DNA from: Lichtheimia corymbifera B2541
Taxonomy: Eukaryota; Mucoromycota; Mucoromycetes; Mucorales; Lichtheimiaceae
NCBI GenBank assembly: GCA_000697475.1
Contig: JNEU01001120.1
Location: 1 to 64,000, forward strand
Length of the DNA: 64,000 nucleotides
Reading direction: 5' to 3'
Below the pieces are notes generated by a model, which ran no database searches, was not told the DNA's origin, and saw only the letters and a list, made by a program, of their open reading frames with translations. A program made the position numbers and the translations under genes. Positions 1-12,400 of the stretch are shown in pieces; positions within the stretch are counted from its first letter, which is position 1; the number at the start of each line of letters is the position of its first letter.

Positions 1-17
1 ACGACAATTGGTAGCTG

Positions 18-3000
18 ATGCTTTCTCGATCCACTATGTACAGACGACACGATTTTTATTCGAGACACGATACAAGATACTATGGACAACACTATATCGA
101 AGAAAGGCCCGTAATTTGCTACAACTGTGGAAACGAAGGACATTTTGCAAGACAATGCGCATTAGACACGTTACCGGATGCTTACCGTTTTCGACCATTT
201 CGAGGGATGACATACGAAGAACCACTCCACAAGCAAGAACCTGGCATACAACACGATTTCCCAAGACTGGACCATCAAGTACGCACCGTGAAACAAGATC
301 CACCGACTGCTCATCTTCTCGACATTGACACCGACTTTGATGCCATTTTTCGTCCTTACGAGGGCAACCTGGAAAATGACATGAATCATCTTGAGAAGCT
401 TTTCACCACAACCAGTACCGATTTACCGTTATATTCCATGACATGTAATGGGTATCCTTGCGACATTTTGCTGGACAGTGGTGCATCATCGACATATGTA
501 TCACCGTTATTGGTTCAAGGAGTGCCGCGGCAGCGTGTTGAAGGCCGAAGTGTAGAAACTGCTGGTGGTCATTGCATGCGTATCGATGAACGAGTGAATC
601 TCCAATTGAATGCTGGTGGATTTGTGCATCAAATAACTGCTTACGTCTTGGATACCAAGTTCGATCTTATATTGGGGCGCGATTGGATCAAGCAACACAA
701 GCCAATTCCTGACTGGGATCGTGACACTTGGAAGATTGTTGATGCTGGCATCACATACACCATTCGTCCTAAGCACCAGCGTGAAGTTCCAGAATTGGCA
801 TATCTCATTTCGGCTAGACAAGTTCAACGTTATCAGCGTGACAAGAAGATTGAGCATATGTTTGCTTGTTACCTTCGTCCAGAGGCCGAAGATTCTGGGG
901 ATGTGGAGGATGCCAAAGTCAAGTCATTGATCGTCGAGTTTAAGGATGTATTCCAAGACAAGCTTCCAGGATTACCACCAGATCGCAATGTGTCCCATGT
1001 TATCGATACCGGTGATGCTGCACCTATTAACCGACCACCATACAAGATGAGTCCACGTGAGTTGGATGAATTGCGAAAGCAGTTGAAGGAGCTTCAAGAC
1101 TTACGGCTTATTCGACCAAGTACATCACCTTGGGGAGCACCAGTATTATTCGTACGCAAGAAGGATGGATCTATGAGATTGTGTATTGATTATCGCGCAA
1201 TCAATCAAGTCACCAAACGCAACTCACATCCGTTACCTCGTATCGATGAATGCTTGGATCGTTTAGGCGGTGCCAAATATTTCTCGAGTATCGATTTGAA
1301 GAGCGGCTATCATCAAGTGAGGATTCGAGATGAGGATGTTGACAAGACCGCATTCAATACACGATATGGTTCTTGGGAATGGTTGGTCCTACCTTTTGGA
1401 TTGACAAATGCACCACCTACTTTTCAACGCTTGATGAATGCAGTACTGGGAGACTGTCTTGATGAGTACGCGTTGGTGTATTTGGATGATATCCTCATTT
1501 ACAGCAAGTCCAAGGAAGAACATGAGCGCCATGTGCGTGAAGTGTTACGTCGTCTCCAAGATGCCTAGCTGATTGCCAACAAGAAAAAGTGCGAGTTCTT
1601 CAAGACTGAGCTGGAGTTTGTCGGTTTTCGCGTGTCCGGAAAAGGAGTAAGCCCTTCGGTGCAGAAGGTGAAGGCGATTCAAGAATGGCCAGTACCAAGG
1701 AATGTGCAAGAAGTACGACAGTTCATTGGGTTGGGTTCGCATTATCGTCGGTTCATTCGCAACTTCTCGTCGATTGCTACACCTTTGACAGACTTGACAC
1801 AAGGAACAGGAGCAAAGAAAAGGGCTATTGTGTGGACCCCCGCGTGTCAAGCTGCATTTGAAGAAATCAAAGCCCGCATGACCAATGCACCAATTTTGCT
1901 GCCACCCAATTCAGACAAGCCATTTACAATCGAGACTGATGCATCTGATTTTGGTGTTGGTGCCGTACTGCTTCAAGAAGGTGATGATGGTCTCATGCAT
2001 CCAGTGGCGTTTGAATCCAAAAAGTTATCACCAGCTGAGCGCAATTATCCAGCACAAGAACGAGAACTTTTGGGTATCTTGCATGCATTGAAATCATGGC
2101 GTTGTTTTGTGGAAGGGAGGAGCTATATCGTGTATACCGATCATCATCCATTGAAATATTTCCGCACACAAACCAAGCCTACACCACGCCTCACTCGTTG
2201 GATTGCTGAATTGGAGTTATACGATCCCAACATCCAACACAAGCCGGGGAAAGATAACCATGTGCCTGATTTACTTTCACGTCGTGATGGACCTGGGTGT
2301 GATACATCTGAACAAGACATGGAGCCTGAATATCTGTATGCGGTGCGTGCCATCCAAGAAACCGATTGGCCAAAGTTTTATGCGAAGCCTGAAGAACAAT
2401 GGCCATCATTATACAAGGATTTATTACAAAAGCATCGACAACGATTTGTGACCCGCAATGATCAAGTCTACCGTCTCATCAAGAATGGAGAACAAACCAA
2501 CGAGGTGCGTTATGTGTTGTTCGCTCGGCGTGCTGATCTTGTACAACAATTCCACACTGGCTTTGGACATCCTGGCAACAAGACATTATATGACTTGATC
2601 AAGAAACGCTATTGGTGGCCTGATATGCAAAATGACATCAATACATGGATCAAGGAATGCCCACAATGCCAACTCGCTTCCAATGCTGATCGTCATGTGC
2701 ACCATGCTCCTATGAAACCATTGGATATTCCCGCTCCTTTTGCTCGATGGCACCTGGATTTTATTGGTGAACTGCCACCAACGGTTAAAGGCAATCGATG
2801 GCTTCTTGTCGCAGTTGACTCTACTACCAATTGGACCTGTGCACGTGCTGTGCGAGATGCTACTGGAGAAGCGATTGCCAAGTTCATGCACGAGGAGATC
2901 GTTATGCATTTTGGTTGCCCGCATGAAATCGTTACGGATCGTGGTGCAAATTTTCTTTCCAACATTCTCGCTCATTACCTTGGCCGCCTGAAGATCCAAC

Positions 3001-3686
3001 ACAAGCGTACGTCTGCTTTTCACCCACGTACAAATGCCAAAGCTGAACGCACAAATGGGATCCTCAAACAAATGTTGCGCAAATACGTCAATGGTGCCAT
3101 TCATCGCTGGGATGAATTTGTGGACACTGCTGTTTTTGCCTGTCGAATTCGCAAGCATCGTACAACCGGTCTTAGTCCTTTTTATATGGTATATGGCCGC
3201 GATCCTGTTCTTCCTGGTGATACCTTGCAACCAATGGTCCTATCAAATCCATCTGATGATCCTCAAGCACTTGCAGACTCTCGTTTACCTGAATTACGCA
3301 AGTTACGTGATTCCCGCAACCAGGCCATCAATCGACTTCAAAGCAATGCTCAACTTGACAAGCAACGATGGGATGCCGTACTTAAACCGCAAGATTTTTC
3401 TGTTGGTGATATTGTTGCGATGCGCCATGAAAACAAGCTTAGCCTTGAATACAATTGGAAAGGCCCTTATCGCGTCATTGGCAAGAATCAAGAATATCAC
3501 ACATACAAGCTTGAAGACATGCAAGGCAAAGTTTATTCATCCAAGGTACACACCGATCGCTTAAGACCTCTCAATGTCAAGAATCCAATTCCGGAACCAT
3601 GGTACGACCCTGCTTCATCACGTGCTCAAGAACGCCAACGTCTCGCTCAAGCTGCAAGTACATCTATGCACGAGGACGTGCAATAA
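18..3686 (+). pseudogene. gag-pol polyprotein of Ty3/Gypsy element, interrupted by a TAG
   Basis: One long frame encodes, in order, a zinc knuckle ([14 protein letters not shown], near 115-160), a protease with the DSGA motif (near 475), a reverse transcriptase with YLDD (near 1480), RNase H with TDAS (near 1935), an integrase with an HHCC zinc site and DDE core (about 2540-3060), and a GPY/F-like module near the C-terminus. The frame is broken by TAG at 1566-1568 inside the RT and is open again at once in the same frame, so this is a point nonsense change and not a frameshift. Another in-frame TAG at 12-14 lies just before the first ATG. Both could be CAG-to-TAG transitions, but that is inference. 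Readthrough cannot be excluded. Confidence 0.9.
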
Positions 3687-3702
3687 TCTGGAGAGGGGGT
3701 AT

Positions 3703-3962
3703 TGTCGGGGTACTATGCGCTGGCGCAGCAATATTCTTTTGACATCAACTTCTGTTACACGGTGAGCCACCTCAGCATCCGTAGCTTATGCGCAGCAAGG
3801 CGCAGCTTTACTTTGCCACATATTATACATTAGCTATCTCATATAAATATCCCCATTCCACCATATGAATAAACATCATCTCTTTTACGTTACAAACACT
3901 TCTTTATTATCATTCGTCGTTGCTATTGGCTACGGTCATATCCGCCAAAAAGAAGCACGACA
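3703..3962 (+). repeat. 3' LTR of the Ty3/Gypsy element
   Basis: The 260 bp repeat begins TGTCG and ends CGACA, a 5 bp inverted end with the usual TG...CA. It follows the pol stop and a purine tract. Inside are a TATA-like ATATAAATAT (3841-3850) and an AATAAA signal (3868-3873), which fit a U3-R-U5 promoter and polyadenylation layout. The partner LTR is outside the window, so boundaries rest on the terminal inverted repeat. Confidence 0.75.
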
Positions 3963-3979
3963 TGTCTACCAAAACGTTT

Positions 3980-4061
3980 TGATGAGGGTGGGATTCGAAC
4001 CCACGCCACCGAAGTGAGTAGAGCCTAAATCTACCGCCTTAGACCTCTCGGCCACCTCACC
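3980..4061 (-). tRNA. tRNA-Leu (anticodon UAG)
   Basis: The minus strand folds as an 82 nt class II tRNA. It has a 7 bp acceptor stem (GGTGAGG with CCTCATC, one G-U pair), discriminator A, anticodon stem GTAGA/TCTAC around the loop TTTAGGC, a short variable arm and a T arm with GGTTCGAATCC (B box). The long variable arm and discriminator A fit leucine. No intron is present. A TTTT terminator lies at 3971-3974, between the tRNA and the LTR end. Confidence 0.95.
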
Positions 4062-6659
4062 CTCTGTTCTAAACAGAACTGAAACAACATAATAGAGATG
4101 AAACTTTCCTAATTGAGAACGCAAAAAAGTCATCCTACGGACTTGTAGTGAATTGCATAATGCAGCGGAGCATTTCCTCTATTGAATGCTGTCCTGATCG
4201 AAATTTTATGGGTGGTTAATGTTTAGTAATTTGGGGTCAAAGGTCTCTATCATGTTCTGGTGTCACAAGCATTTGCTGAATTTCGAGCTCAGAAGTGTGA
4301 TCTCGCTGCCCACCCTCAAAAACTGAATGATCATGCTTTGTCCTCAATTGAATATCATTAACGGCATTCATAAGTGTATGTAACAACACTTGCACGACCC
4401 TTTTTTTATCATAGATTAAGTTCCATCATCCAACGTTTCTCCTTTAAAGCAGTTATTCATTGACTAAAGATCGCTGGCTATACGTCGCCAACATACCTAA
4501 TATATAGGATATCATTCATCGTATATATTCCGTTTCAATTCAGTAGCACAGTGGCTTGAGTGCAATCATGTATGAAAAGATATGATGTTGAAGAATAGTT
4601 GTACTTGAACCGTGTTTGCATGAATTGGATTGGATTAATGCAAGCTACTGTACAGCGTGATGTGCTGGATGCAAGCAGCCAAGACAACAAGGCAAGATCG
4701 ATGATAGAACAGGCTCAGGTCCAAAAACAAGAAAGATAACAAGATCTATAACTAAGAATGTTAGGCTGATGTATAGAGATCTCTCGTATACAACTAACCT
4801 GATATAACAAGGATAAAGGAACAAGGATACAATGACAAGGACACGAGCGACAACAATGACAAGAGCTAATCTATAATAGAAAGGTGGCCGTTAGGTACAC
4901 AATCACAACACGTCTGTGCAAGGATCACGTACCAAGCGACAAGATAAAGACAAGGATCAAATGAGCAAGATATCAAGGCTATGACTAGGCAAGGACAAGA
5001 GCAGAGCAAGGCAATAGACAAGATAATCAGACCGGGGATAGAATGATAGCTTATTTATACCAAAAAGGAGGAATGATAAGAATGTAGATGATAATAAATA
5101 TACGAGCAAAGTATCCATGATGGTTCAAATGATCATGACAACAAGTAGTAGAAATAGTCAGCTACAAAGCGTGCCTCTAGCTACTGCACATGGAGGAACA
5201 TCTGAATGCTGGTGACCATCTTGCTTTGATTTATCATGCATGAAGCTGGTGTAACAACTGGCGACTGGTATAAGAGGAAATCGGGGTAGTGTGCCAACAT
5301 GCCATCCTTCTTTGCGTTGACACCAAGCAGGGAACGAGGAACCCAAATGAAGCTCTCCATTTTGAAGATCAAGGACACTGAATGCGATTAATGAGCTTTT
5401 GAAGTAAGAGCTTGATCACCTAGCTGCAATGCAACATTTCAACTGACATTGAGCAACCCAACATTAGCCTTTCATGTCAAAGGACACGTCAAGTAAACGA
5501 TGCATACGTTACCGGATGGTGTGCTATCGATCCCTGGTCCACAATAAACGACTTTTGACAAGTAGTCTTTTTCATGATGATATCAGCAAACAGCAACAGC
5601 AGCAGCCCAATAAAGAAGATGATGGCAGCAAGAGTTCCCATAGCAACGGATGGTATGGGGCACAGTATCAGCTCATGTATTATATCAGCTAACGCACCGC
5701 TCTCAGACGCCAATTTACCAATGGATCATCTTCTCAACGATACGCTTATCATTCTTTGCCATCACAAAAATACGAAGGATACTGTCGCATGCTAGCAGGC
5801 TCTTGACCAGCTCTTTCCTTTACCCTTTGGTTGCTGACGCCTTTAAAACCCGAGTTGGTGTGAGTAGGTCATAGCGGACATTGGTTCTGTGAAAGAGAGA
5901 GCTGATCTTTATGTTCCATAGGTCTCATTGTATACCTGCACTTTCATTGTTGTGGTCGCCGTTGTGATATTGGATCCTTGTGACAAGGTAAAGCCTGACC
6001 ATATTATTTGAAGAATCATGTACTCATATATTATGTATCTATGGACCTTGGATTGATAGTATGGCTACAAGATGCATGTTCTGAAGAGAGGAAGAACCGA
6101 GGAGATATAAGGATGATGTGATGTGACGGACTACCTCAAACTAATGAGGGAAAGGTATGCACACTATGAGTTCCAATTTTTCAATTGTCTCATCATGCAC
6201 GTTTCCATTCATTGTACCGATCAGGGCTATCTTGGATCACCGTTTTCATACCATTGATTGTTCAGAAGAAGCCGATATCACTCCACGTATGTGGGATTTT
6301 GTTGAGGAGCTATTTGATGAACCAGCAATGGATGTTCGAAGGCAAGTCATGCATGGCTAACTTTTCTTTCTAGTGGTGGTAATCGTCATTTTCTCGAAGC
6401 ACAACAGATGCTATTGCTAGGCTGCATCAAAGCTTGTTGGGAAAAGGAGGATATGCTGGTTCGGTTCACTGCGAACGAATACGCGAGTTGCAGCTACAAC
6501 GGTGATGTCCGGAATTCATGCGTGAAATCCACCCACTCTATATCATCCCACTCCCCCTTCACTGTGTCCCTGTCCCTTGTGATTATATCTAGAAACCTCT
6601 TATTTTCATTACATTGCTCGTTGTTTTTTATTCTATTCGATAAAGTACAGAGTTGGTCA
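4062..6659. other. Gene-poor intergenic region
   Basis: No conserved gene is recognised here. From about 4680 to 5010 the plus strand is purine-rich low-complexity sequence with many copies of ACAAG/CAAGGA, possibly a decayed repeat. A minus-strand open stretch at 5489-5713 contains a strongly hydrophobic segment, but it has no convincing start or conserved motif. A possible coding relic at 6157-6560 is listed separately. Confidence 0.5.
6157..6560 (+). pseudogene. Possible coding relic, unknown family
   Basis: Two open stretches (6157-6341 and 6374 onward) have protein-like composition, with acidic residues, tryptophan and cysteine. They join in frame if 6342-6373 is removed as a GC...AG intron. 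That interval is only 32 nt, shorter than nearly every other intron in the window. No homologous family is recognised. It could be a decayed exon pair or chance. Confidence 0.2.
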
Positions 6660-7385
6660 TTAATTAGGGAGCAGCATTTTATAAATGGCTTCATATTCAA
6701 AACGTAAGGGAATCTTTTTGGTTTGACGACCGATAATGAAGAGACCTGATAGCAAGACAAGACCGACTGTGGCAGCTGCAGCCATCTTTTTATGTGGACG
6801 ATAGACCGAGGAGGATGATGATGAGGATGATGATGCTTTTTCGGATCGTTTTCGCTTAAAGGTGCGTTGATATGCTAGTGAAGCGCCGCTGACAATGTGG
6901 TATGCTGCTGTGCCAATAAGGGTTCCATGCAATGTATACGTGAATATGGGCCAATTCTGCAAACCCCACGCAATATGTCCAAAGTCCAACATGGCTGAAT
7001 CACCAAAGTAACGCACAGGAAGTGTACGCACAAGATCATAATGAAGCCATACCACTGGCACGAGCACATAGCCAACAATATGATGGTAGGGAAGTAGAGT
7101 TGTCGTCGTGTTGTTGTTGTTCTTTTGACCCCAATAGCCGCGTATACCAGCTTTTGCTACGCCAGCCAAAACGTGAACAACGGCTGCACCAGATACAAGT
7201 AAGCCTTCCAAATGCTGGTCTTGGTAAAATGGACGACCGAGTAGTAACCACCGATTCGACATGTCAGGACCACCAATGGTGGCAACGGCAACTTGAGCAC
7301 CGTGAATGGCGACAAAAGTAGAAAACACGACTGCTGAAGCCGATTGAATAGTAGTTAAACCACTGTATATCTTAACGAGAGACAT
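6660..7385 (-). CDS. Mcp1-like mitochondrial outer-membrane protein (DUF1691)
   Basis: A single-exon gene for 241 aa with about five hydrophobic membrane segments and conserved histidines (AIHGAQ near the first segment; HHIVGYVLVPVVWLH in the middle; DFGHIAWG). This layout resembles fungal Mcp1/DUF1691 proteins, which act in mitochondrial lipid homeostasis and can bypass loss of Mdm10 or ERMES. A low-complexity Asn/Thr tract follows RGYWGQK, and a Ser run precedes the last membrane segment. The start is the ATG at 7385; the upstream extension of the frame begins only with GTG. The gene lies 114 bp downstream of the Rieske gene stop on the same strand. The family call rests on remembered pattern and could be checked by a profile search. 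Confidence 0.65.
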   Translation of the reverse strand: MSLVKIYSGLTTIQSASAVVFSTFVAIHGAQVAVATIGGPDMSNRWLLLGRPFYQDQHLEGLLVSGAAVVHVLAGVAKAGIRGYWGQKNNNNTTTTLLPYHHIVGYVLVPVVWLHYDLVRTLPVRYFGDSAMLDFGHIAWGLQNWPIFTYTLHGTLIGTAAYHIVSGASLAYQRTFKRKRSEKASSSSSSSSSVYRPHKKMAAAATVGLVLLSGLFIIGRQTKKIPLRFEYEAIYKMLLPN

Positions 7386-7498
7386 GAGACGCGTATAAAA
7401 AGAGTAGGGAGGTTGGATGAAGAGAGAAAAGCAATGAAGAAACACGGAGTTTTTCTGGCTCTAAGATGTGTAGTTTATTATATGGTGGTGGTGGGTTC

Positions 7499-8403
7499 TT
7501 AACCAATGATAAGCTTATCTTCTTGGAAAGAGTATTCTAAAGAGAGAGTGGATCAGAAAAGGTTGGAGTGAATAAAGAGTGACAACTTACCAGGAACCTC
7601 GAGGTTGAGAGGAGCAGGGCCCTTACGGATACGACCAGAGATATCATAATGGGAACCGTGGCAAGGGCAGTACCAACCACCATAATCACCAGCTTCACCA
7701 ATAGGAACACAACCCCTGATAACAAAGTAATCAATATCCATCTCTCTCTTTCCTGCATGCATTGATAATGGACTTACAAGTGAGTGCAGACACCCAACAT
7801 GACCAACCATTCGGGACGCTTGACACGATCAGCATCAGTTTGAGGGTCACGAAGCTCTTGGACGTTGATATCGTTGGCTTCAGCAATCTCATCGGCAGTA
7901 CGGTGACGAATGAAGACAGGCTTGCCTCTCCACTTGATAGTAACGTTCTTGCCCTCGGGAATAGCATTCAAGTCAACCTCGGCCTTGGCCAAAGCAAGTA
8001 CATCAGCAGAAGCAGACATGTTGGCCAAAAAGTCACTGACAGTAGCCTGAGCACCAGCAGCACTAACAAGACCGGTGGTACCGACCATCATGTACGCAAA
8101 CGAACGGCTAGCGTCTCCACTGGTGTTGTTCTTTTTGTACTTTGAGAAATCGGGAATGGCGGTCGTGTGGTTGTTGCGCATCTGAATAGCATTGCCTATA
8201 TATCGCCAGATCAAATGGTCAGCGTGTGTTCCAATGCGTATATAAAAAAAGAAGCAGTAGGAAGAGAGAAATTCTCAAAATGTACCATTATCCTGGGAAG
8301 GAGTAAGGCGCATGGCGCTGTTGACAGCCTGCGAAGCAGCAGGTAAAGTGTTGAACGAGCGTCTAGCAAGAGCCGATGCGAGGGTGCGCGACAAGGCAAC
8401 CAT
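7499..8403 (-). CDS. RIP1: Rieske iron-sulfur protein of cytochrome bc1 complex
   Basis: The gene encodes the 2Fe-2S subunit of mitochondrial complex III, which passes electrons from ubiquinol to cytochrome c1. Four exons (minus strand 8286-8403, 7778-8195, 7591-7715, 7499-7536) give 232 aa. The N-terminus is Arg/Ser/Ala-rich, as in a mitochondrial presequence, followed by a single membrane anchor ([18 protein letters not shown]). The cluster-binding boxes CTHLGC and CPCHGSHYD are intact, and the CTHLGC box spans the exon 2/3 junction. The C-terminal exon codes only 12 full residues plus the stop. Length and motifs match the family. Confidence 0.97.
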
Positions 8404-8706
8404 ATCGAGGCAGAGTGGGGAGAGTGAAGGAGTGAAATTGTCGACTGGTGGGTTGGGTAACCACTTTTTGTTTTGATCATACGTCACTTGGTGCGGCATC
8501 AAATTTCGCTCTCTTGTTGGCCCAGCGGTTTCCATGGAAACTTGTTGTCAGTTACTACACAACTTGCTTTTGTTACCACCCCTAATAAAGCACATGGAAT
8601 GGATACAGCTCTTTTTAAGCCATGTTGGAGTATTTGAGAAGCCATTCGACAAGTTTATTGATAAGCATATGAATGAAAATAATAAAGCAGTAGCGATGAG
8701 ATCATA

Positions 8707-9363
8707 TTATAGCCAACTAGGTTTATTACTAGGGACACGCACTAGATCCGTATCAAATAATTCAATAAATTGTTCGTTGAGCAACCGTACTTTGGGACCT
8801 GCATAGCGTCGGTACTCCTCAAATATAGATGTCAGATTCCATCGTTGTAACTTTCGAAGGCATCCTACAATAGTGCCTATGGAGAAAGGTCAAACACATG
8901 TTCGACATGCATTCCTAATGTTTATCTGACCTGTTCGATGGCGACCAAGATTGCACATGATCATCATTGGGTAATTGCTTGGTTGTAATATCAAATCAAG
9001 CGCCTCCAAAACCGCTTCTTCAGTGATTGGATCCCACGCATTAACTGATGATACGACGCCTAAATGGTGTAATTGTATTTCTTGATCATCGATAAAGTCG
9101 AGACTAACAACAACAGCATGAGATTATACACGGTTACATATACTGCATGATGCTTACAAGCGTTGATTGGGTTCTTCTGGAGCAAGCCATACAATCGTCC
9201 TAAGACCAAGTTTCTCCAAGAAGGGAAAGTTGAGCTCGTTTGGCTGGCCAGACCGATATAGATCTTCTTCAATCATGCCAAAGTTCTAGTCCACAGTTAA
9301 ATTGGCGTTTGTCGAATGCAAATGAACGCGTACCACTGGGGGTATAAAGTGCTGTGAGCTCAT
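8707..9363 (-). CDS. OCA1: Oca1-like protein tyrosine phosphatase
   Basis: Four exons (minus strand 9334-9363, 9158-9285, 8931-9103, 8707-8876) encode 166 aa of the atypical tyrosine phosphatase family that includes yeast Oca1 and Siw14. Seen motifs are [15 protein letters not shown] near the N-terminus, [16 protein letters not shown], and the CX5R loop CNLGRHRTG split by an intron, followed by a conserved [10 protein letters not shown] block. The loop wording (CNLGRHR rather than a CNKGKHR form) fits Oca1 better than Siw14. Exon 1 codes only ten residues. The start lies 125 bp from the divergent CFT1 start, so they probably share a promoter. In yeast Oca1 acts in oxidant-induced cell-cycle arrest; the role here is inferred. 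Confidence 0.88.
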
Positions 9364-9488
9364 GGGGTGTGAATGGAAGGAGGAAGAGAGAGTCAAGTAT
9401 GAAAGTGACTGGTACGAGCTGCTGTTTGACCTCTTGACCTTCTTTTTCCTCTCGTTTTCTCTCTCGTCATCGCCGCCTCCTGCTGTCA
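9364..9488. promoter_or_regulatory. Bidirectional promoter between OCA1-like gene and CFT1
   Basis: Only 125 bp separate the two divergent ATGs. The half nearest CFT1 is strongly pyrimidine-rich on the plus strand (CTTTTTCCTCTCG, TTTTCTCTCTCG), typical of a fungal promoter or leader. No TATA box was recognised. Confidence 0.6.
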
Positions 9489-12400
9489 ATGTCTGCGTAC
9501 GCGATCTACAAAGAGTTGTTCCCACCACAAACGGTTGAGCACGTCCAACGCGGCCAGTTCACTTCACCGGATACGATCAATCTCATTGTCGCCAAAGCAT
9601 CTCTATTGCAGATCTACAACTTTATCGAATACGTACCACAAAGCAACACGACCACCGACACCAACAACGCAGACAACACCCAAGACAATGTTGAAGAGAA
9701 CGATTTGGATACGCAGAATCGATTAGGGACACGTGAGGACGAAGAACAGGTTGGTTGCGTTATATAATCACACCTTTGCATCATCATCCTAAATGCTCCT
9801 CCATTTAGGGCCTTGTGTATCCTCAACTACGACCGGCCAAGAATGGGTTACTGGATACATCTTCGGCAAGATTGGAACTCGTGGCTCAATACAAATTGAA
9901 TGGCAATGTATCTTCGATGGGTGTTGTGCGCACGTCTTCTCCTCGTGGCAAACAAGGATGCGACAGCTTGCTTCTCGCTTTCAATGATGCAAAAGTAGGA
10001 CTCATCATCATGCTACTAAATAAAAATGTTATAACTCAACCGGTTGTACCAATGTGTAGATGTCCTTACTTGAATGGTCTCCCACTACCAATTCAATTGT
10101 TACTGTATCAATACATTATTATGAACGAGATGAATACAAGGTACAACAACAAAGAACCCATGATGAGGAAATCATCGTTATTGAATGGGATGTCTTTATT
10201 ATAGAAAGAATTCTTGAGCAACCCATATCCAACCGATATCCACATTGATCCACAACAACGATGCGCTGTGCTCAATTTCTATGGCGATAAGCTTGCTGTT
10301 CTTCCTTTTCGACAATCGGATAAGCTGGATGAATCCAACAAAGATTATAATCAAGAGTGAGTTCTCGGATTTTGTGTCTTATGCACCACTAATAACGATG
10401 CTTTACGCTAGGAAATGGCCGTATTCCTCAAGCTTCGTGATTGATCTCGAGTCGATTGATAAACGAATCAAAAATGTGATTGATATGACGTTCCTTGGTG
10501 ACTACTATGAACCCACCTTGGCCATCCTTTTTGAAACAGAACCTACATGGACAGGGTAAGTGGGGGGAGGGGATGATAGTGATTCATCGTCATGGTACAT
10601 ATATACTTATATATAAGAGAACAGTCGTTTAGCCAATGTAAAAGATACCGTATCGGTGGTCGTTATTTCTCTCGACTTGACAGCAAGAATTTATCCAGTC
10701 ATTTACTCGATCGACAATTTACCTTATGACTGCCGTCGCCTTGTTCCAATGCCCAAACCAGTGAATGGCTTACTCGTCCTTGCAAGCAATTCGATTTTAC
10801 ATGTGGCACAGGGATCACCAGGAGTCGGTGTTGCGGTGAATGGATTTGTAGAGCCAAGCACAGATTTTCGAGGCATGATTTACGATGAAAAAACGGTTGC
10901 ACTCGGTCTGGCTCTTGATGGCGTCAAGGCACTTGCTCTTAGTGGTGCACGATGTTTATTGTTTCTTCAAAATGGTGATTGGGTCATTGTCAAAGTCAAG
11001 TTGGATGGCAACAAGGTCGTTGGTATGGATCTGGATAAAATTGCTTGGTCCGATCCAGATATTCAAAAGGAGCACCAGCACACGGCACCCCTTGCCATGG
11101 TTCCCTCTTGTGTTGCCAGCATTCGAGATAACGAGTACTTGTTCTTGGGAAGTCGTGTGGGTGATTCACTCTTGGTGAAATGGAATCTTGATACTGGATC
11201 ACGCAAGGATGATTATGACTTTCGCGTGTGCGACCGACTCTTGAATACTGGACCTATTGTTGATATGGCCATTGGTCAGGATGAACCGTTACAAGATGAA
11301 GAAGCCACGCCATTAAACACACTTCCTGATCTTGAGCTTGTCAGCTGTTCTGGATACGGCCAAAATGGATCATTGTGCGTATTTCAACGTCATATAAGAC
11401 CAGAAACAACATTTACATTCAACCAAGAAGGTTGCGAAGCAGTGTGGTCAATCAAATGTCGCAAGGAACAATACTTTGAAGGCGTTCAAGTAGGCGGCAA
11501 CATGAATCAAAGTGGCACAGGAGCAGCATGGGATTTATCGAGCCAAATTGTTCCGGAGAATACATGGAATGGCGAACAAACTTGGGGTGATCTCTTGGAT
11601 AAGTTCCTTTTTATTAGTAAACCCAAGGGAACTTTAGTAAGTGACGATAATAATAGGTCATTGTGCTTTTCTAATATATGCTCTCCCTAAGGTACTTGCG
11701 ACAGGTGAAGAATTTCAACAAGTGGAAAATGCCGACTTTTACACAGCTGGACCCACAGTCAATGTTGGAACATTGTTTGATCATACTCGGATAGTTCAAA
11801 TCCATGCAAATGCCGCACTCCTTCTTTCACCAGGTGAGGTTGGATCCGTACCATCGTCGAGATAAAAAGTATTAATCATGATTATAGGCGGCAAACTCAT
11901 CCAAACGGTCCATGTCAAGCAAGCAAGGATTGTGGATGCCAGTATCAGTGATCCCTATGTGCTACTGAAGCTCGAGAATGGAGCCATCATGTTATTCCAA
12001 GGTGATAGCTCAAGCAAGCAATTGTCTCCTATTACCCTGCCACCACATCTCACTGTAAGTAAAAGACGACTCAAAGGTAGCAGAATTGAAAACTGATAAG
12101 GATCATAATAGAAGAAAAGGGTGTCCATGGCAAGCTTATTTGTTGACACGTCGGGGTTGTTTACCTCTGTATCAGAGAGACAATTACAGCGACAAAGCAA
12201 GCAAAAAGTTGAGAATGAAAAGAAGCGAAAGGCACACGACAATCCCATGGAATCATCCAATGTCAAGAAAATGTATCCAGGTCCAAGCAATACCACGGAT
12301 ATGGATTTTGATGAAGTGGATCTTGATCTCTATGGTGACCAAGATGAAACTGAAGCAGCAGAAAAGCCAGCCTCGGTTGCCGTGAACAATAGCGACAACA

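Larger units (their letters stand above)
1..3962 (+). mobile_element. Ty3/Gypsy LTR retrotransposon, 5' part outside window
   Basis: This is the right part of an LTR retrotransposon. Reading along the plus strand it carries a CCHC zinc knuckle, aspartic protease, reverse transcriptase, RNase H, integrase, a purine tract (about 3690-3699) and a 3' LTR. The order protease-RT-RNase H-integrase is that of Ty3/Gypsy elements. The 5' LTR, primer-binding site and most of gag lie left of the window, so the target-site duplication cannot be tested. The element stops 17 bp short of a tRNA-Leu gene. Pol is interrupted by one nonsense codon, so this copy is probably not autonomous. Confidence 0.93.

Noticed and set aside
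2586..3230. 214-codon minus-strand open frame opposite the integrase
   Set aside because: It is an antisense shadow of the conserved pol frame, with no motif of its own.
7386..7445. N-terminal extension of the Mcp1-like protein
   Set aside because: The extended frame begins with GTG; the first ATG is at 7385 and fits the family N-terminus better.
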